Positions 35,970 to 47,764 of a stretch of DNA of 64,000 nt are shown piece by piece (within the stretch, counting starts at the first letter, position 1; each line of letters opens with the position of its first letter). The translations under genes were made by a program, and so were the position numbers. The notes under the pieces were generated by a model. It saw nothing but the letters and a program-made list of their open reading frames with translations. It was not told the DNA's origin and did no database searches. The DNA is from Hawksworthiomyces lignivorus (lineage: Eukaryota > Ascomycota > Sordariomycetes > Ophiostomatales > Ophiostomataceae), in contig NTMA01000134.1 of the NCBI GenBank assembly GCA_002917075.1, forward strand, positions 28,976 to 92,975, in the 5' to 3' direction.

Positions 35970-37142
35970 TCAGTGGACCATGGTCTTGCCGATCTCGCTC
36001 TGCCAGCCGTCGGCGCGCTCGAAGCCGTTCTTGTGGGTCTGGTAGTCCATGAGGGCCTGGTAGACCTCCTCGCGCGAGGTGACGACAAAGGGGCCGTACT
36101 GGACGACGGGCTGGTCGAGCGGCGTGCCGGCGACGATGGCGAAGCGGGCGGGGCCGGCGGCGTCGGCGTCGACGCTGGCGGTGACGGCGTCGCCCTCGGG
36201 CTCGAAGACGACGTTGTGGAACTGGGCGACTTTGCGCGGGGGTGCGTCGTCGTCGGGCCCGCTCGAGAAGTTCACGTCGCCCTCGAGCGTGTACGCGAAG
36301 GCGTTCCAGCCCTGGGGCAGCGGCTGGGTGACGGTGCCGCCGGGCTGGATGATGAAGTCGAGCAGCCACACGGGCGTGTAGGCCAGGTCCTTGACGCTGT
36401 CGACGCCGTGGCTCTGGCCCGAGATGACCTTGATGGTGACCTTGCCGCCGTCGACGTCGACGGTGGGGATCTCGGCGGCGCGCAGGTCGCGGTAGCGCGG
36501 CTCGCAGTCCTTGAGGCTCTTGGGCAGGTCGACCCACAGCTGCAGGCCCACGTTGGCCGAGCCGTCGGGGTTCTGGCGAGGCATCTCCGCGTGCATGATG
36601 CCGCGGCCCGCCGTCATGAACTGCAGGTCGCCCGACTCGATCGTGCCCTTGTTGCCCGCAAAGTCCTCGTGGTCCACCGCGCCCTGCAGCAGGTACGTGA
36701 TCGTCTCCTGGCCGCGGTGCGGGTGGTCCGGGAAGCCTGCGCCGGGCTTGATCGAGAAGTGGTCCAGCATCAGGAACGGCGAGAAGTTGCGCAGCGCCGG
36801 CGTGCCTACGGACCGCCGCACGCGCGCGCCAGCGCCCTCGGGCGTGTCAATGGCCTCAAAGACCTTGCGGATGGCGCGCTTGGTTGCTGTGGCCATGGCT
36901 AAAGAGGAGTTGGTAGAGGGGACTGTGATGTTGTTGGTGCTGGTGTTGCTGTTGTTGTTGCTGTTGTTGCTGCTCAAGGGAGTCGTGGAGAGCACGCTGT
37001 CGAGCAAGGATGAAAGCTGCGAAGGAAGAGCGCTGTGAATGTCTTGGAGAGTGATGCTGAGACTGTCGAGAGTGAAGCTGCCGATCAGGAAGATCGATAC
37101 AATGCCAATGAGGATGGAGAGCAGAATTGAAAACGTCTTCAT
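35970..37142 (-). CDS. Pirin-family cupin protein with an unusual N-terminal leader
   Basis: Two cupin domains with a metal-binding N-terminal cupin. Counting from the conserved ATG at 36896 (308 residues, normal pirin length), the iron ligands His58, His60, His102 and Glu104 are all present, in FPDHPHRGQETITYLLQG and MHAEMP. Conserved starts such as RAIRKVF and GAGARVRRSVGTPALRNFSPFLMLDHF follow it directly. Pirins are nuclear or cytosolic redox or transcription cofactors; some act as quercetinases. The frame stays open upstream to an ATG at 37142, adding 82 residues: a hydrophobic anchor-like stretch (SILLSILIGIVSIFLIGSF) and an Asn/Ser/Thr-rich linker. A TATAAAAG box lies only 34 nt above that ATG, so transcripts may begin near or below it and the short form at 36896 is probably the main product. 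Both starts should be kept. Confidence 0.9.
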   Translation of the reverse strand: MKTFSILLSILIGIVSIFLIGSFTLDSLSITLQDIHSALPSQLSSLLDSVLSTTPLSSNNSNNNSNTSTNNITVPSTNSSLAMATATKRAIRKVFEAIDTPEGAGARVRRSVGTPALRNFSPFLMLDHFSIKPGAGFPDHPHRGQETITYLLQGAVDHEDFAGNKGTIESGDLQFMTAGRGIMHAEMPRQNPDGSANVGLQLWVDLPKSLKDCEPRYRDLRAAEIPTVDVDGGKVTIKVISGQSHGVDSVKDLAYTPVWLLDFIIQPGGTVTQPLPQGWNAFAYTLEGDVNFSSGPDDDAPPRKVAQFHNVVFEPEGDAVTASVDADAAGPARFAIVAGTPLDQPVVQYGPFVVTSREEVYQALMDYQTHKNGFERADGWQSEIGKTMVH

Positions 37143-37168
37143 CGGGCTGGAGGGGGTGGGGCTGGCCT

Positions 37169-37176
37169 CTTTTATA
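37169..37176 (-). promoter_or_regulatory. TATA box of the pirin gene
   Basis: A TATAAAAG sequence on the minus strand, 34 nt upstream of the distal in-frame ATG and about 280 nt upstream of the conserved pirin ATG. Its position bears on which start codon the message contains. Confidence 0.5.
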
Positions 37177-38743
37177 CTCGAGCAAGTGATGGGATGTAGG
37201 GCGGGGGTGGAGTCGAAGGAAACAGAAATAGAAGGAAGAGAATACGACGCACGAAATGTGGAATAGTAATAGGGTAGAAGAGAAGACTTGTGAGCTCGGC
37301 ACAAAAGGAACGAGCCGAACTGGCGGGTTTGCCTTACAAGTACTCAGCAGCCGCAGAAGCACAATCGTGAACCTTCTCTGCAGGACGCTACATAATGCTG
37401 AAGCTCTCTCTCTGTTAGCGGTGGATCTCCCCTTGTATCCTGCTCGCCTAAGAATTCGTCATGCTCCACAGGCTTGATGACAAGTATCCGTCTAAGGCGT
37501 CGATTCTCTGCCAGATGTACTCTTTTGCTCCGTCCGACGTGGCCATTTTGGCGCGGCTAGATCTAAAATCTGCGCTGCAAGTTCGGGTTTCACTTTTGGC
37601 TCTTTGAGATCGCACGGCAGTACATGCCGGCAGGATCTTCTAGAATAGTCACGTGAAATAACGTTTGCGAAGATTAGTCATTGCGCATCAGAGCTTTTAT
37701 CGGGCTTTGGAACAGAGCCGAGCACACCGGAGTACAGCGGTTCGGTGACGAGAGGCTTGATAAGGAGAGCGTGGCTTTGCCTGGCTACAGTACATCGGTA
37801 TAGACAGATAAGCACTGCTGCCCCCTCTATACGGCCTGCTTGGGAGGAAGAAGCAGGCGAGATAGGCGGGGCGGCGAGGCAGGCCGTGGCTCAAGAGCTC
37901 TCTGTCTGCCTATTACGCCAAGGCCGCGCTTGTTGAGACTCTGTCTGGCTCTGCACGGACACCAGACACCAGCTCATGACAAGATAACGATGATGTAATC
38001 CTTGTGAGGATGCTTGCCATGTTTCGGGATCCTGAGCCACGCCACTTTCAATGCATGGGTGCTCCCGTGAGGGGCACAAGTAGACAATCTCAGCACGTAT
38101 GTAGGCATCAACTTTAGGAGCACTAGAAGCAAGAGAGTATTTTCGTTCATTTTGCGCTTTCCGATCTTAATCTATCACAACTCGAACTCGTACAGATAAC
38201 AAAAAATAAAAATAAAAACCAGAGAAAACAAATTAACCTCTTTTTCCCACGGTCTTTTTGTTCCAATGTCCACATTTAGAACGTCCCTAGTCTAGCCTTG
38301 AGAAAGAAAACTAAAAAGAAAAAAGAGATAAGAGTATACGAAGGGGATGAGAGTAAAAATATAGTGACTAAGGAATGAAAGGGTCAAAAAATAGCAGAAC
38401 CCCAAAAAGCTCGGGGCCTCTTGAGGTCCGCAAAATAGAAATCATCGGTTGATGAGAGGGGAAAATAAACGAGTAAAAACTGTGGAAATCAAAAGAGTCC
38501 AAATGAAATATGGATGATTGAGATATGGTGACAGTGAAGTAGAGAATGGCCCACGGAAGTCAAATTTAATGAAAAACGAGAGCTGGTGTTGAACTTGACG
38601 TGATCATCGTGTTGCCTTATTTTTTCGTCTTTTTTTTATTTTTTTATTTTTATTTTTTATTTCTTGGGTCTGGTGATCAGCCTGCTCGGGTCAGAGCGTG
38701 GGATGGTCGTCGCAGACAGGGCGGGCCAGGGAGAGCTCTCCTT
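37177..38743. other. Spacer between perilipin-like 3' end and pirin promoter
   Basis: No supported coding region. The right part (about 38200-38680) is AT-rich with T runs near 38628-38665, consistent with the 3' region of the perilipin-like gene. Confidence 0.55.
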
Positions 38744-39383
38744 TTAGTTGGTGCCGTTTGGCGTCTTCTCGGGCACGGCAGCCTGCTTCCTGGCGGCCGT
38801 CAGGAACTCGCGGACCCAGGCCAGCGTCTCGCTGGTGACGACCAGGGCGGTGCTGGCGAGGGCCTTGCCGAGGGGCACGACGCCCTCGCCAGTGATCTGC
38901 TTGCGCTCGCCGGTGTAGACGGCAAAGACGTGGTCGCGGCCCTCGAGGCCCAGGCGCACCGGGTACAGCACGAGGTCCTTGGTGTCCTGGTACACCTCGG
39001 CCGTGGGCTTCTTGACCAGCGGGAAGCGCTGGTCCAGCGTGTCGAGCGTGCGGTCGCCGAGGTCGTCGGCCCGCTTGACGTACGGCGACACGTAGCCGTA
39101 CGGCTTCTGCAGGTACGGCAGCACCGGCTTGGCCAGCGTCTCGTAGGCCGACGAGCTGAGCGCGAGTGTCTGCTGGCCGTACTTGTTCTGCGTCACAGTC
39201 GAGACGCCGTCGGACACCAGAGGATATTGGAGGAGATGCTAGAAAAAAAAAAAAGAGCGCTTGTTAGTCCATGTCTGAGGCGACGCTTGCGTCGAGGGGA
39301 AATCGGTCCAGAAGAAGAAAAGAAAGACGCACGTCCAAGAAGGCCGAGTGCGGGCTAACGCCGTTCACCTGAGGAGAAGCCAT
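38744..39383 (-). CDS. CAP20/perilipin-like lipid-droplet protein
   Basis: Exons 39383-39333 and 39238-38744, joined across a 94-nt intron (GTGCGT donor, T-rich tract and TTCTAG acceptor), give 181 residues. The sequence MASPQVNGVSPHSAFLDHLL followed by QYPLVSDGVSTVTQNKYGQQ is typical of the fungal CAP20 family, as are PYGYVSPYVKRADDLGDRTLD and FPLVKKPTAEVY. In pathogenic and entomopathogenic Sordariomycetes these proteins coat lipid droplets and help turgor build-up in infection structures (CAP20 of Colletotrichum, perilipin MPL1 of Metarhizium). Size and single early intron fit. No signal peptide is present and the middle is amphipathic. The leader upstream of the ATG is pyrimidine-rich on the coding strand. 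Lipid-droplet location is inferred from the family. Confidence 0.92.
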
Positions 39384-42300
39384 TGCTGACGGTTGTTGGA
39401 TGGTAGAGATTATGGGAATGGAAATAGCTTTGGATGTGGCCTGTATCGACGCTGGAGATAGGATATGGATCAAAGAGATATTTCTAGGAATAGAGCGAAC
39501 AGCGGCGATGCGTGTCGAGCAGAGAGATATTGAGGAAAAGCGAAAAGAAAAGGAAAAAAGAGGTATTATTCCAAATGAGACAGTGTGACAAAAAAGAATA
39601 TAGGATGAAAATTGGGCGCAAAGAGATTGGAGGACGCTGCTTCGGAAGAGGAGGAGAGAGGAGAGAGAGGAGAAAAAGAGAGAGAGAGGGTGTGAAGCTT
39701 GCGGGCGTTCGAGGCGAGGGGAGAGATAAGCCGGTGAGGTTATTGATTCTGCGTTGCGCAAGGTGTGCTTCCTTCTTTTCCGTTAGTAAGGGCGCGCTTC
39801 TCGTTATTTTATTTGTCTGGGAGAGCTATGCGAATAAGAACGAGAGGGAGGAAAAGCAGGGAAATCGCATAATATGTAGAGACGAAGCTCTGGCTTTCAC
39901 AAGCCAACATGCAAACATGCAGATACTCCAGAATACGTACCTCTTTGGAAATGCTGGTCACTGATATTGTGTCTTGAAGGTTAATAACATGTATACAGTA
40001 GAGTCGCGACTTGGATTCTCTTCGTCCTCTTGTCTATTTATTAATGCTTTCTCTCTCTCACTATTCTTTTTTTTGCTTTGGTTTTTAGCATGTGCTTTTC
40101 GACTGTCTACTGTTGGCCTGGACAAAACGAGCCAAGACGCCCTTGCGCACTAAAATAGAAGACAACCTCATTTTGACAGGTACATCCCAAACGTAGGGGC
40201 GACGAAAAGCCGTTGTAATGCACAGAGCTAGCTCTGCATCCTTCTCGACCTCTCCCCCTCCTACCTCGTCCTTTTGTCTCTCTTTCGGACGAGCCCTGCA
40301 AAAGGAGCGAGAGAGGGAGGGAAGGGAACCAGAGCCATTGGACAGATTAGATGGACGTGGGCAGAGCTGACGAACAATCAGGCATATTCGCACACCTGTT
40401 GACATGTGAAAAGACTTGGCCCGTGCATTAAGTGGGTAGGGGACGGACTCACACTTTAGAGCATTAGAACGTTCCTCCCTTCGTCGCCACTGTCTTGAGA
40501 CAAGGGACAGGGGCAGGCAAATAGAGAATAATAAAAAGAATTAAAAAAAAAAAAAAAAAGAAAGGGGAGATAGAGGAGGAGGACAGGCAAAAAGAGGCCA
40601 AGAAAGAACCATGCGGCAAACGAGAGGGCATTATTACCTCTCATTCATCGTTTCTCCCTTGCGTTCTGCCAGGCTCGCGACGTTTGCTTGCTTTGCTTTC
40701 TCAGCTATGGCTCTTTTTTGTTGACTTGGGCTCGCACGCGGTAAGCGAAACTTCCACATGCCAATGACATCACCACTTCTGCACCACCGTCACCGTATTC
40801 GCACAGGGGCCAAAGCACGTTCATGCCTTAATCTGCCTCCACTATCTTGCGTCTTCCGCCTCCTTATCACGTCTTTTGCCTGCTCTGGCCAGGCCATTGC
40901 CGTCCAATGTTCTCTCCTAGACCGTTTCACGGTCTCTGCGATTGCTGTTTTCTTGTTTTGCTATGTATATGCATTTCCCATGCATCCAGAATCGGGATTT
41001 GCCCTCCCTGGCTGGCTCTCTATGTAGACAGACAAACACGCTCTTCATCACGCTCAATGTCATACAGATGCCGTGCAATCCGCCGATTCCAGTGTAACCG
41101 AACCAGAAGCATCTTCAGGAACTCCGCAAATATGCACCTGGGCTCTGCATGCCTTCCTTTTGCAACACAGTGCTTCCTGTCCTCTGGCGTAATTGCTCAA
41201 ATGTGTGCATCTGTACGCGTACTCTGCGCATATATAAGCCTGCGCGGACTTGCATGCCAGAGAATCCTCATCCTAATCAGCGGAGATATCCGTTTACCTT
41301 TTTCGGCTGCATCAATTTCCGAGCGCCCAGTTGATCTTGCTCTCGCTCCTGTTCGCTCAGCGCGGCCATCCCATCGCAGACCCGATCTCGAAAATGACAA
41401 TACGGAAGCCTGTGCTCAAGGACTTTATCTCTCCTCTGCCAATAGAGGGTCTCATCTCGCCGTGTCGCAGCGGCTGTGGATCGGTATTTAGTGCTCGTAA
41501 GAGATGCGAAATAGACACACCATTGTGAGCAACTGCAGAAGCGACTTTTTTTTAGCGGGGGACCCAGCCACCCAGCGTACGGTGTGATGAGTCTCTGAGT
41601 GGCATGCCTGCTCATCGCAGGTCTAAGCTTATTGAGAGCGCGCGAAGGAGGCGGCTCCTCGCCGATTGCTTCGAGGGGCAAAAGAGGTTGCACTAGGGAG
41701 GTAGTCCGCGTCCGCTGGGGGACGAGCCTCGTCTTCTCTCTGAGTCTCTAATACCCTTTGTCTCGTAGCGCCAGCGTCCCAAGAAGTTCTAGCCAAGACC
41801 TTACCAGGAATAAGAACGAGCCCCACCTATCGCGGGTCCCTTTCACATGTCAAAATGCCTTCAAGAAAAACAAAAAGCAAAAAGCAGATACGACACGAAC
41901 ATAGCAAGAAGAACAGGAAGCTGAAAAATTGTCGAGCTATTCTCTTTAATTTCCCTTTTCCGTTTCTTACGTGCATGCTCTCCTGCTTGATCGCCATTGT
42001 TCATTTCCCTCTCTCTGCGTACATCGTAGAACGGTACAAGTCTCACGAAGCGTATCTGCTAGCATATATCGCTGCGATTGCTGGCCTGGTGGCGTTGTAC
42101 TGCGCCGACAGGAATAAGTCTAGATCTACCTTCCCATTTTTAAATGCAGTCATATGCTAGAGAAGACAAAAAAAAAGAACCCATGCATGAGTGAACCAAT
42201 CGATTTTCCTTTTAAGGACAATGCCCGCGTTGCTGAAGATCCGCGGCGAATGGCTATCGGCGCTTCACAATAAGCTTCGGAGGCAAAAAAAAAGATCTGC

Positions 42301-43151
42301 TGTTCTCAGGTATCGCACACGTTACTCCTGTTTCAACGTTACGCGAAAGCAACCACCTAGGTTTTTCTGCTTGCCATCCCGAGATGCGCTGTGTGCATTT
42401 GCCATCCCGAGGCCGTCGTGGATTATTTTATTTGTTTGTTTCGTTTTTAGCTTTACTTTCCCTTTTTGTTTCCCAAGCCTTGCTCGGCTCCATAGCGTAA
42501 TACAAAGACAGTTTGCACCGTCTTTCTCCGAGCTGAAAAGAACTGGACGAGAAAGACTTGGATCAAAGCGAACGGTACATAAGAAATAGAGACGTCTTGG
42601 CCAATTCATTGCCGCTAAGACGGGTCCTCGGGCTTGAAAGCCGGTATTATTCCTAATAGCAACACGAGATGTTCCGTAGAGGTATCCACCGATTCTTGTC
42701 CTACGGCCCTGCACGTTTTGGACCTTGATGTTGTATCTCTTCTCCCTGCAGGACTGGAGGGCACTTCATCTTCTCTACAGCTTCTTATCTTTGCCAAGTG
42801 CTATCTTTGAAATGTTTCCATTATTCATTATGAGTCTAAGTGTGAACTCCTCCTGTCTATGCTGCGTGTCTATCGTTGTCGTTGTGTCTAAAGTTCCCTA
42901 AACAAAATTCAAAACGCTGATAATCTTACAATGGGTATCTTCGCCATTCAGTCCATTTCATCATGAAACAAATCAAAGCAAACCCGAAAAAAAAAGGAGC
43001 CGGCCCTAATAGTGTTGCTGCCGACAAGTTGCAGCATGCTCGCGACAAAAACGCCTTGCTTCCAATGATTGTAACCCAATCTTGCGCCAGTGCTCTCATG
43101 CAGAAAGAAATGATAAAGTAAACCTTGTGATGTGAAAGGAAATGCAGTCTT
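39384..43151. other. Gene-poor region (3.8 kb)
   Basis: Contains the CT-rich (minus strand) leader of the perilipin-like gene up to about 39700 and an A run at 40543-40559. Several frames of 60-214 residues exist but have no domain, no codon bias and overlap other frames. A 101-residue frame (41855-42160, +) with a Lys/Arg-rich start and two hydrophobic stretches is the only one that looks slightly protein-like; I do not call it. Confidence 0.5.
40543..40559. repeat. Poly(A) homopolymer
   Basis: About 17 consecutive A residues on the plus strand in gene-poor DNA. Confidence 0.7.
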
Positions 43152-44899
43152 TTAGAATCCTTGTCGAGACGGGCCTCGTGATGCAGGTGGCGTGGGCCCT
43201 GCTCGGAGGAGTGCAGCCCAGTCGTTGTCGGACCCGAGACGGCTGTGTCGTGACATCCGGCCGTCCAAGTAATTGTTACTGATGCTCATGCTGTTGTTGT
43301 TGCTCCTGCCGCCGCCACCGCTCGCAAAGCCCGAGGCGGCAGAAGGCATACGACGGTGTTGATGCTGGGGCTGCATATCTGCGATGTCTTCTTCCACCAC
43401 CTCAACTTCCACAGTCTTGATGATGCCGCGGGGCCAAAAAGATTGAGTAGCTGGCTCGTCGGCGCCGCTATCGCGATCGTCAGTGCTGCCGCGCAGTGAC
43501 CTTGCAGCAAATGAAGCAGCACGGCTCGGCAGTGTCCGCAACGATGTGTCGTTGCCTCCGCCGCCATTTTTCGTATTATCATTAGAGTAATTAGAGCGAT
43601 CTTCCTCAAAACCATTCTCGCGCGGTCCCTCAATAATGAGCATTGAGGTCCGCTTCACTGATGAGGACCCACTTGAGCCAGGGCGGCTCTGTCGTCCCCT
43701 CCGTTCGCCCAGAATGTATTCTTCATCTTCTTCGTAGTTGTCGATAGTGTGGCCGTCACGCTGAGTGCTATGAAAAGAAGCGGCACCAGATTCAAATGGA
43801 TTTTGTGCTCGGGTACCTTGGCCGTCACGGCGGCTTCGCTTCCCTCCTCTTCGCGCGGCTTCTAACCGATTCTCCGACTGGGTGGCCCGCCTCTGGTTTG
43901 TCCAGAAGAGAGCCCCCATGGGGAGAATGTTGGCGGCAACAATACCAACATTCTGCTCAAGAATTGATAGTACAGTTGCAAAGAAAGTGTCAAAGGTAAA
44001 GACGCCGGGCACGGTCTGAGACGTCTCATACGTTCGGACGGTGGCAAAGACAGCAGCACTATTCGGCACGATTAGTCTTTGGGCAGCTTGCAAGGGCTAA
44101 AAGCTGATGTGCCAGGAACACTCACATCAGACTCAAGCTGGACAAAAAATAGAAAGGCCAGCGCATCTTTTGGTGCATTTCAAGGTCCCGTACAATCATT
44201 ACCGGGAAAAGAGATAGAAACAGCCACCAAAATACGGAAAATGCTGCACAGCGTTAGCAACCACCGGCTTTCTCGACAACACGTTTTCGCCGGGTATAGA
44301 AGCATTTACCTCCTTGGAAATAGCCAATGTTAAGCTGAATATTCGGATCCCAACACACTCCCCTCACAGCCGGGTCCCATAATTTTTCAAGCGGTCGACA
44401 TTGCAGATTCGTCGTCAGAGAAAATGCGAAATTGAGAACGACCATCAGCAAAATCTGACTGCTGAGGAGCATCCGCCATTGTTTCACGGATCCAACTAGG
44501 CGTAAGAAAAAGAGGCAGATGGATATCTTGGCGAAAGTAGCCCCCATCATAAACCATGGCTGGCCAAGCCAGTCAAATTCGAGCGCATGGGCGGAGTCGA
44601 CCATAGAACTTCCTTCAATGATGGAGAAGATGGTGCCAATGAAGCCAACAACCTATTTCTATTAGAGCCCTGTTTCCGACTATTTCCACATCACGCCTTT
44701 CGTTGATGTCTTCTGCTCCGAGGGGGAATATGTCTCTTACTGCTGCCACGCCGACCGCGTAGTCGTCCCAGCCGATACGACTGGAGGTTCGTTGCCGTAC
44801 GCAAAACCGAATGAGACATGTTGCTAGTGCAAACAGCTCAGTCGTAATAGAGATGGCGAGAAGGACCGGCCCTCTGGTTAAGTCGGGAGTTGCAGCCAT
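43152..44899 (-). CDS. Fungal rhodopsin-domain integral membrane protein (Pth11-like, no CFEM)
   Basis: Exons 44899-44741, 44652-44310, 44243-44126 and 44058-43152 (introns 88, 66 and 67 nt) give 508 residues. The last acceptor was chosen because an earlier AG leaves a stop, whereas GAATAG after an ACTAAT branch site restores the phase and gives SLSLIAAVFATVRTYE, as the family expects. The N-terminal half shows seven hydrophobic helices with hallmarks GWDDYAV, QPWFMMGATFAKISICLFFLR, FSLTTNLQCRPLEKLWDP, GVCWDPNIQLNIGYFQG and ILEQNVGIVAANI. The C-terminal half is cytosolic and disordered, rich in Ser, Arg, Gly and Asn. This fold is widespread in Pezizomycotina; some members act as G-protein-coupled sensors in pathogens. 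The ligand is unknown. It lacks the extracellular CFEM module of Pth11 itself. Confidence 0.88.
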
Positions 44900-47764
44900 A
44901 GCTGCCGTGTGGTTGTGGACAGGAGATAAGGATGAAGGCCGGAGAATGATGAGATAAGATGAGAATGGAAGACAAATTTCGAAAAAAGAAGGGGCAAGAG
45001 TTATTATAAATGACCATACAGACTAGGACCGACTGTACAGGCCCGCAATTTTGACTCTTTCTTGAGAAATTAAGAACAGAGTAGGAATGGGTGGGGGATC
45101 CGGCGATGGTTTTAAGAAGATGGAGATCGACGAGAAGCGAAGAGTCGAGGCTCGGCAGGGGAGAAGAAGAATGACAGAAAAATAATGACAAAGGCAAGAA
45201 GATAGAAGAAAAGTAAGTGGGAAGAAAAAGGAGCCATATGCAAAACTCGGTTCAGATGTGTCTTGCTTCTGGTTCGGCGGAGAATGACCGGAGGAGGGAA
45301 AATGCAAATGAAACCCGGCGTTCTGGGAAGAAAACAAAGACAGACAGAAGAAAGCGAGCTGAAGCAACCCTTGAACGAGCCACACTACTGTCGTAAAAAA
45401 TTGGCTGAAAGGAAATTCCTACCGAGATCTGTTCAAGTGTGGTACAGAGGAGGCGAAGAAAACAAAACTTGTATGAAGTGTTTTAGAGCAACTGTTAGTA
45501 TGCAAGCTGGTTTCGTTTTTCATCTCTGACCCTCTTTCTTCTATTATTTTTGATGTGTGTCAGGAAAATAGGTATGAGACCAGGTGTTACGTTATGCTCC
45601 GGGCAGCTTATGATACCTTTGTGAGATACATTGTTTACAATCGGCAGAATCTTGTTCATGTTATCCTTTTTTTGAAAAAGAAAAAAAAAAATTGCAGCAT
45701 TCTCAGACAAAGTAAATAAAGTTGGCTACGGCAGATCGAAGAGAGAACAGTCCATGGCGATGGTGAGATGGTATGCCCAGGCCAGTCTCAGGTCGACAGT
45801 CATACCCACCAGGGCGCAAGTGAAAATCAAGGCAGGTAGGGCGTCAGCCCATTGAGAAGGCAAATTTGCAGAACGACGAGGCTCAGCTATGGGATCATGG
45901 GGAGCTGGTTTTAGATCAAAAGAGGAACATCGAGATGGCAACGCATATTACACTGTCTCGTCTATGCAGCACAGGGTTGGGAGGGTTCCAGAACCGGTAT
46001 GAAAGCAAGATGATCACGGAAGACAAGGGGGATTCTCAGTCTTGGGGGAGACACCACGTAGGCTGAGGTGCACACGCGTGACTGATGGCCAAAAGAGACA
46101 TCTGCACTGCAGAGGATGATTTGTGTCTGATGTGATGTCATGCGCCTGAGCGTGTAAATGCATTGTCCGTCTGTCAATGCGTGTGTCTGTGTGGTGGGCG
46201 TGGTGTCTGTGGTCTTGGGGAAATCAGCGAGCACCAGGCCCGGAAACATGTCTCTGCCCTCCTTCATAACGGCTCTTGTCGGTAGCTCCCCGCTTGGGAT
46301 AACGTGGGGGTATGAAACAAAGGAAATTACGACAAGTCGAAAGAACAAAAGTGAAAGTGAAGGCCAAGGATATGGCATATCCGTTGTTCCCGGTGGCCAT
46401 CGTGTGGCGGGTGAAGCCCATCACCATGAGAGATACAAACAAAGCCGTCATCCATCCCGCTATCGTATGGCCCTCTGGCGAAAGTGGTAACATTGAAGCG
46501 GTAACTCGGACGAGCTGGTGGTTTGCAAATAACAATGTCGCGGTGGCCACAAGGAAGGCTGGTCTAGCTGTGGATTTCTGGGCCTCAATTGTGCATTCTG
46601 CGCATGAATTCGAACATGGTCCGCACAGATAGAGGCTAAAAATAACATACAAGCATATGCAGAAACAGGCCAGCGGAGATGAAGGAGGAGAAGCAGAAGG
46701 CCGAGAAAGAAAAGTACAGCGGTGAAGAGAAGGAATTTTAGAAATTCGACTAAGTATGATCGTCGCAATTTCGAAGCTTCGTAGAACAATCTGAGACGCT
46801 CTGTGACGTTTGCGTGGGTGGAATCGAGAGAAGACAGGGGGAATTGAGTCAGGGATAAGGACCAATGAGAATCAAAGGCGGTGTAAGATACGGCATACTT
46901 ACAACAAGCAGGTACACACGTCACCTTTCGCTTCGCTTGCCCCTCATTCCTTCTATATCCACTAAAAAGCAGTATGTAAGATACTCAGTTATGCACATAT
47001 AGCAGCATCGAATGAGGCCTCTCTTCCTTCTATTGGCATTTTCCGTTGCCTTATTTCCTCCTCGCCAAGAAATAACGAACGCTGCTTCCAGAAGAACTTG
47101 AACTTGCCCTGCTTAAGCGAACGTCAGATCGTTACAGAGTATTTTCTTCGGCGCTTCGTTAACAGGTATCCCGTGCATTTGATCTACACACAACACTCCT
47201 TCTGCATCCCCCTTCCCACCTCTTTTTTTTGTGTTCAGCCGTGTTCCGAACCAACATCGTATAGCGCCGGGAGAGACGCTCTAGAACACTCTGTTGTGCT
47301 TCTTGCTTGCTGTACATCAATGGCCGCTGAGCAAATTCCTCACAGCTCTCTGCCAATCCTCCTATTATCGTTCGTGAGGGTCTCCGCACGTACTCGGCAC
47401 ATACAGGAACGGGAAGGGGAGTTATGTGCCGTGGCATCTGCCCTATGTGCCGCTGCTTTTGGACTGCTCGGAAATCGCCGATTGCTTTCTCTGCCTTTGC
47501 CTTTTTGTTTCTTTGTTACGGATTGTTTTGTATTTTTGTTTTGTCGCTTGCTGCCACAGGTGAAACGCAGTTAATGAGAGGTGGGCCGTCTTGTTCCGTG
47601 CAAAAAAACTCGATGATTCTTTCTGGTGCAAACGATACTGAAAAACTTGGATGCCTAATTATGTACAACAAAAGTTGGTGGTCCTGTTACGGAGTGCCTC
47701 TGGTAGTAGATTACAAATTTTTTTTTTGCTTCCCCCCTCCGTTCTGGTTTTCCCCCTCTTCTAT
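44900..47764. other. Spacer with a possible broken membrane-protein gene
   Basis: The promoter of the rhodopsin-domain gene occupies the left end (pyrimidine-rich on the coding strand up to about 45300). The stretch 45726-46577 contains minus-strand membrane-protein-like segments, described separately. The rest, including T-rich DNA next to the thiolase stop at 47765, holds no supported gene. Confidence 0.5.
45726..46577 (-). pseudogene. Possible membrane-protein gene or remnant, unresolved structure
   Basis: Two minus-strand open segments look like membrane protein. The first (46577-46332) has segments such as ARPAFLVATATLLFANHQL, AGWMTALFVSLMVMGFTRH and YAISLAFTFTFVLSTC, followed by a GTAATT donor. 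The last (about 45880-45726) reads DALPALIFTCALVGMTVDLR then LAWAYHLTIAMDC and stops soon after. A possible middle piece reads IILLSYRFWNPPNPVLHRRD. I could not join them with consistent phase: the best middle frame carries a stop, and the last piece ends abruptly after a hydrophobic helix. It may be a multi-exon gene that I mis-splice or a decayed copy. No family is named. Confidence 0.3.

Noticed and set aside
35778..36902. 374-codon plus-strand frame opposite pirin
   Set aside because: Antisense to clear pirin motifs; composition is Val/Gly/Asp/Arg-rich without a domain.
37143..37304. Further upstream extension of the pirin frame above 37142
   Set aside because: It crosses the TATA box, so it is very unlikely to be transcribed as coding sequence.
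41855..42160. 101-residue frame with a Lys/Arg-rich start and two hydrophobic stretches
   Set aside because: No family resemblance, flanked by equally random frames, and no convincing promoter or splice context.
43300..43633. Minus-strand frame inside the rhodopsin-domain gene
   Set aside because: Shadow of the real last exon in another frame.
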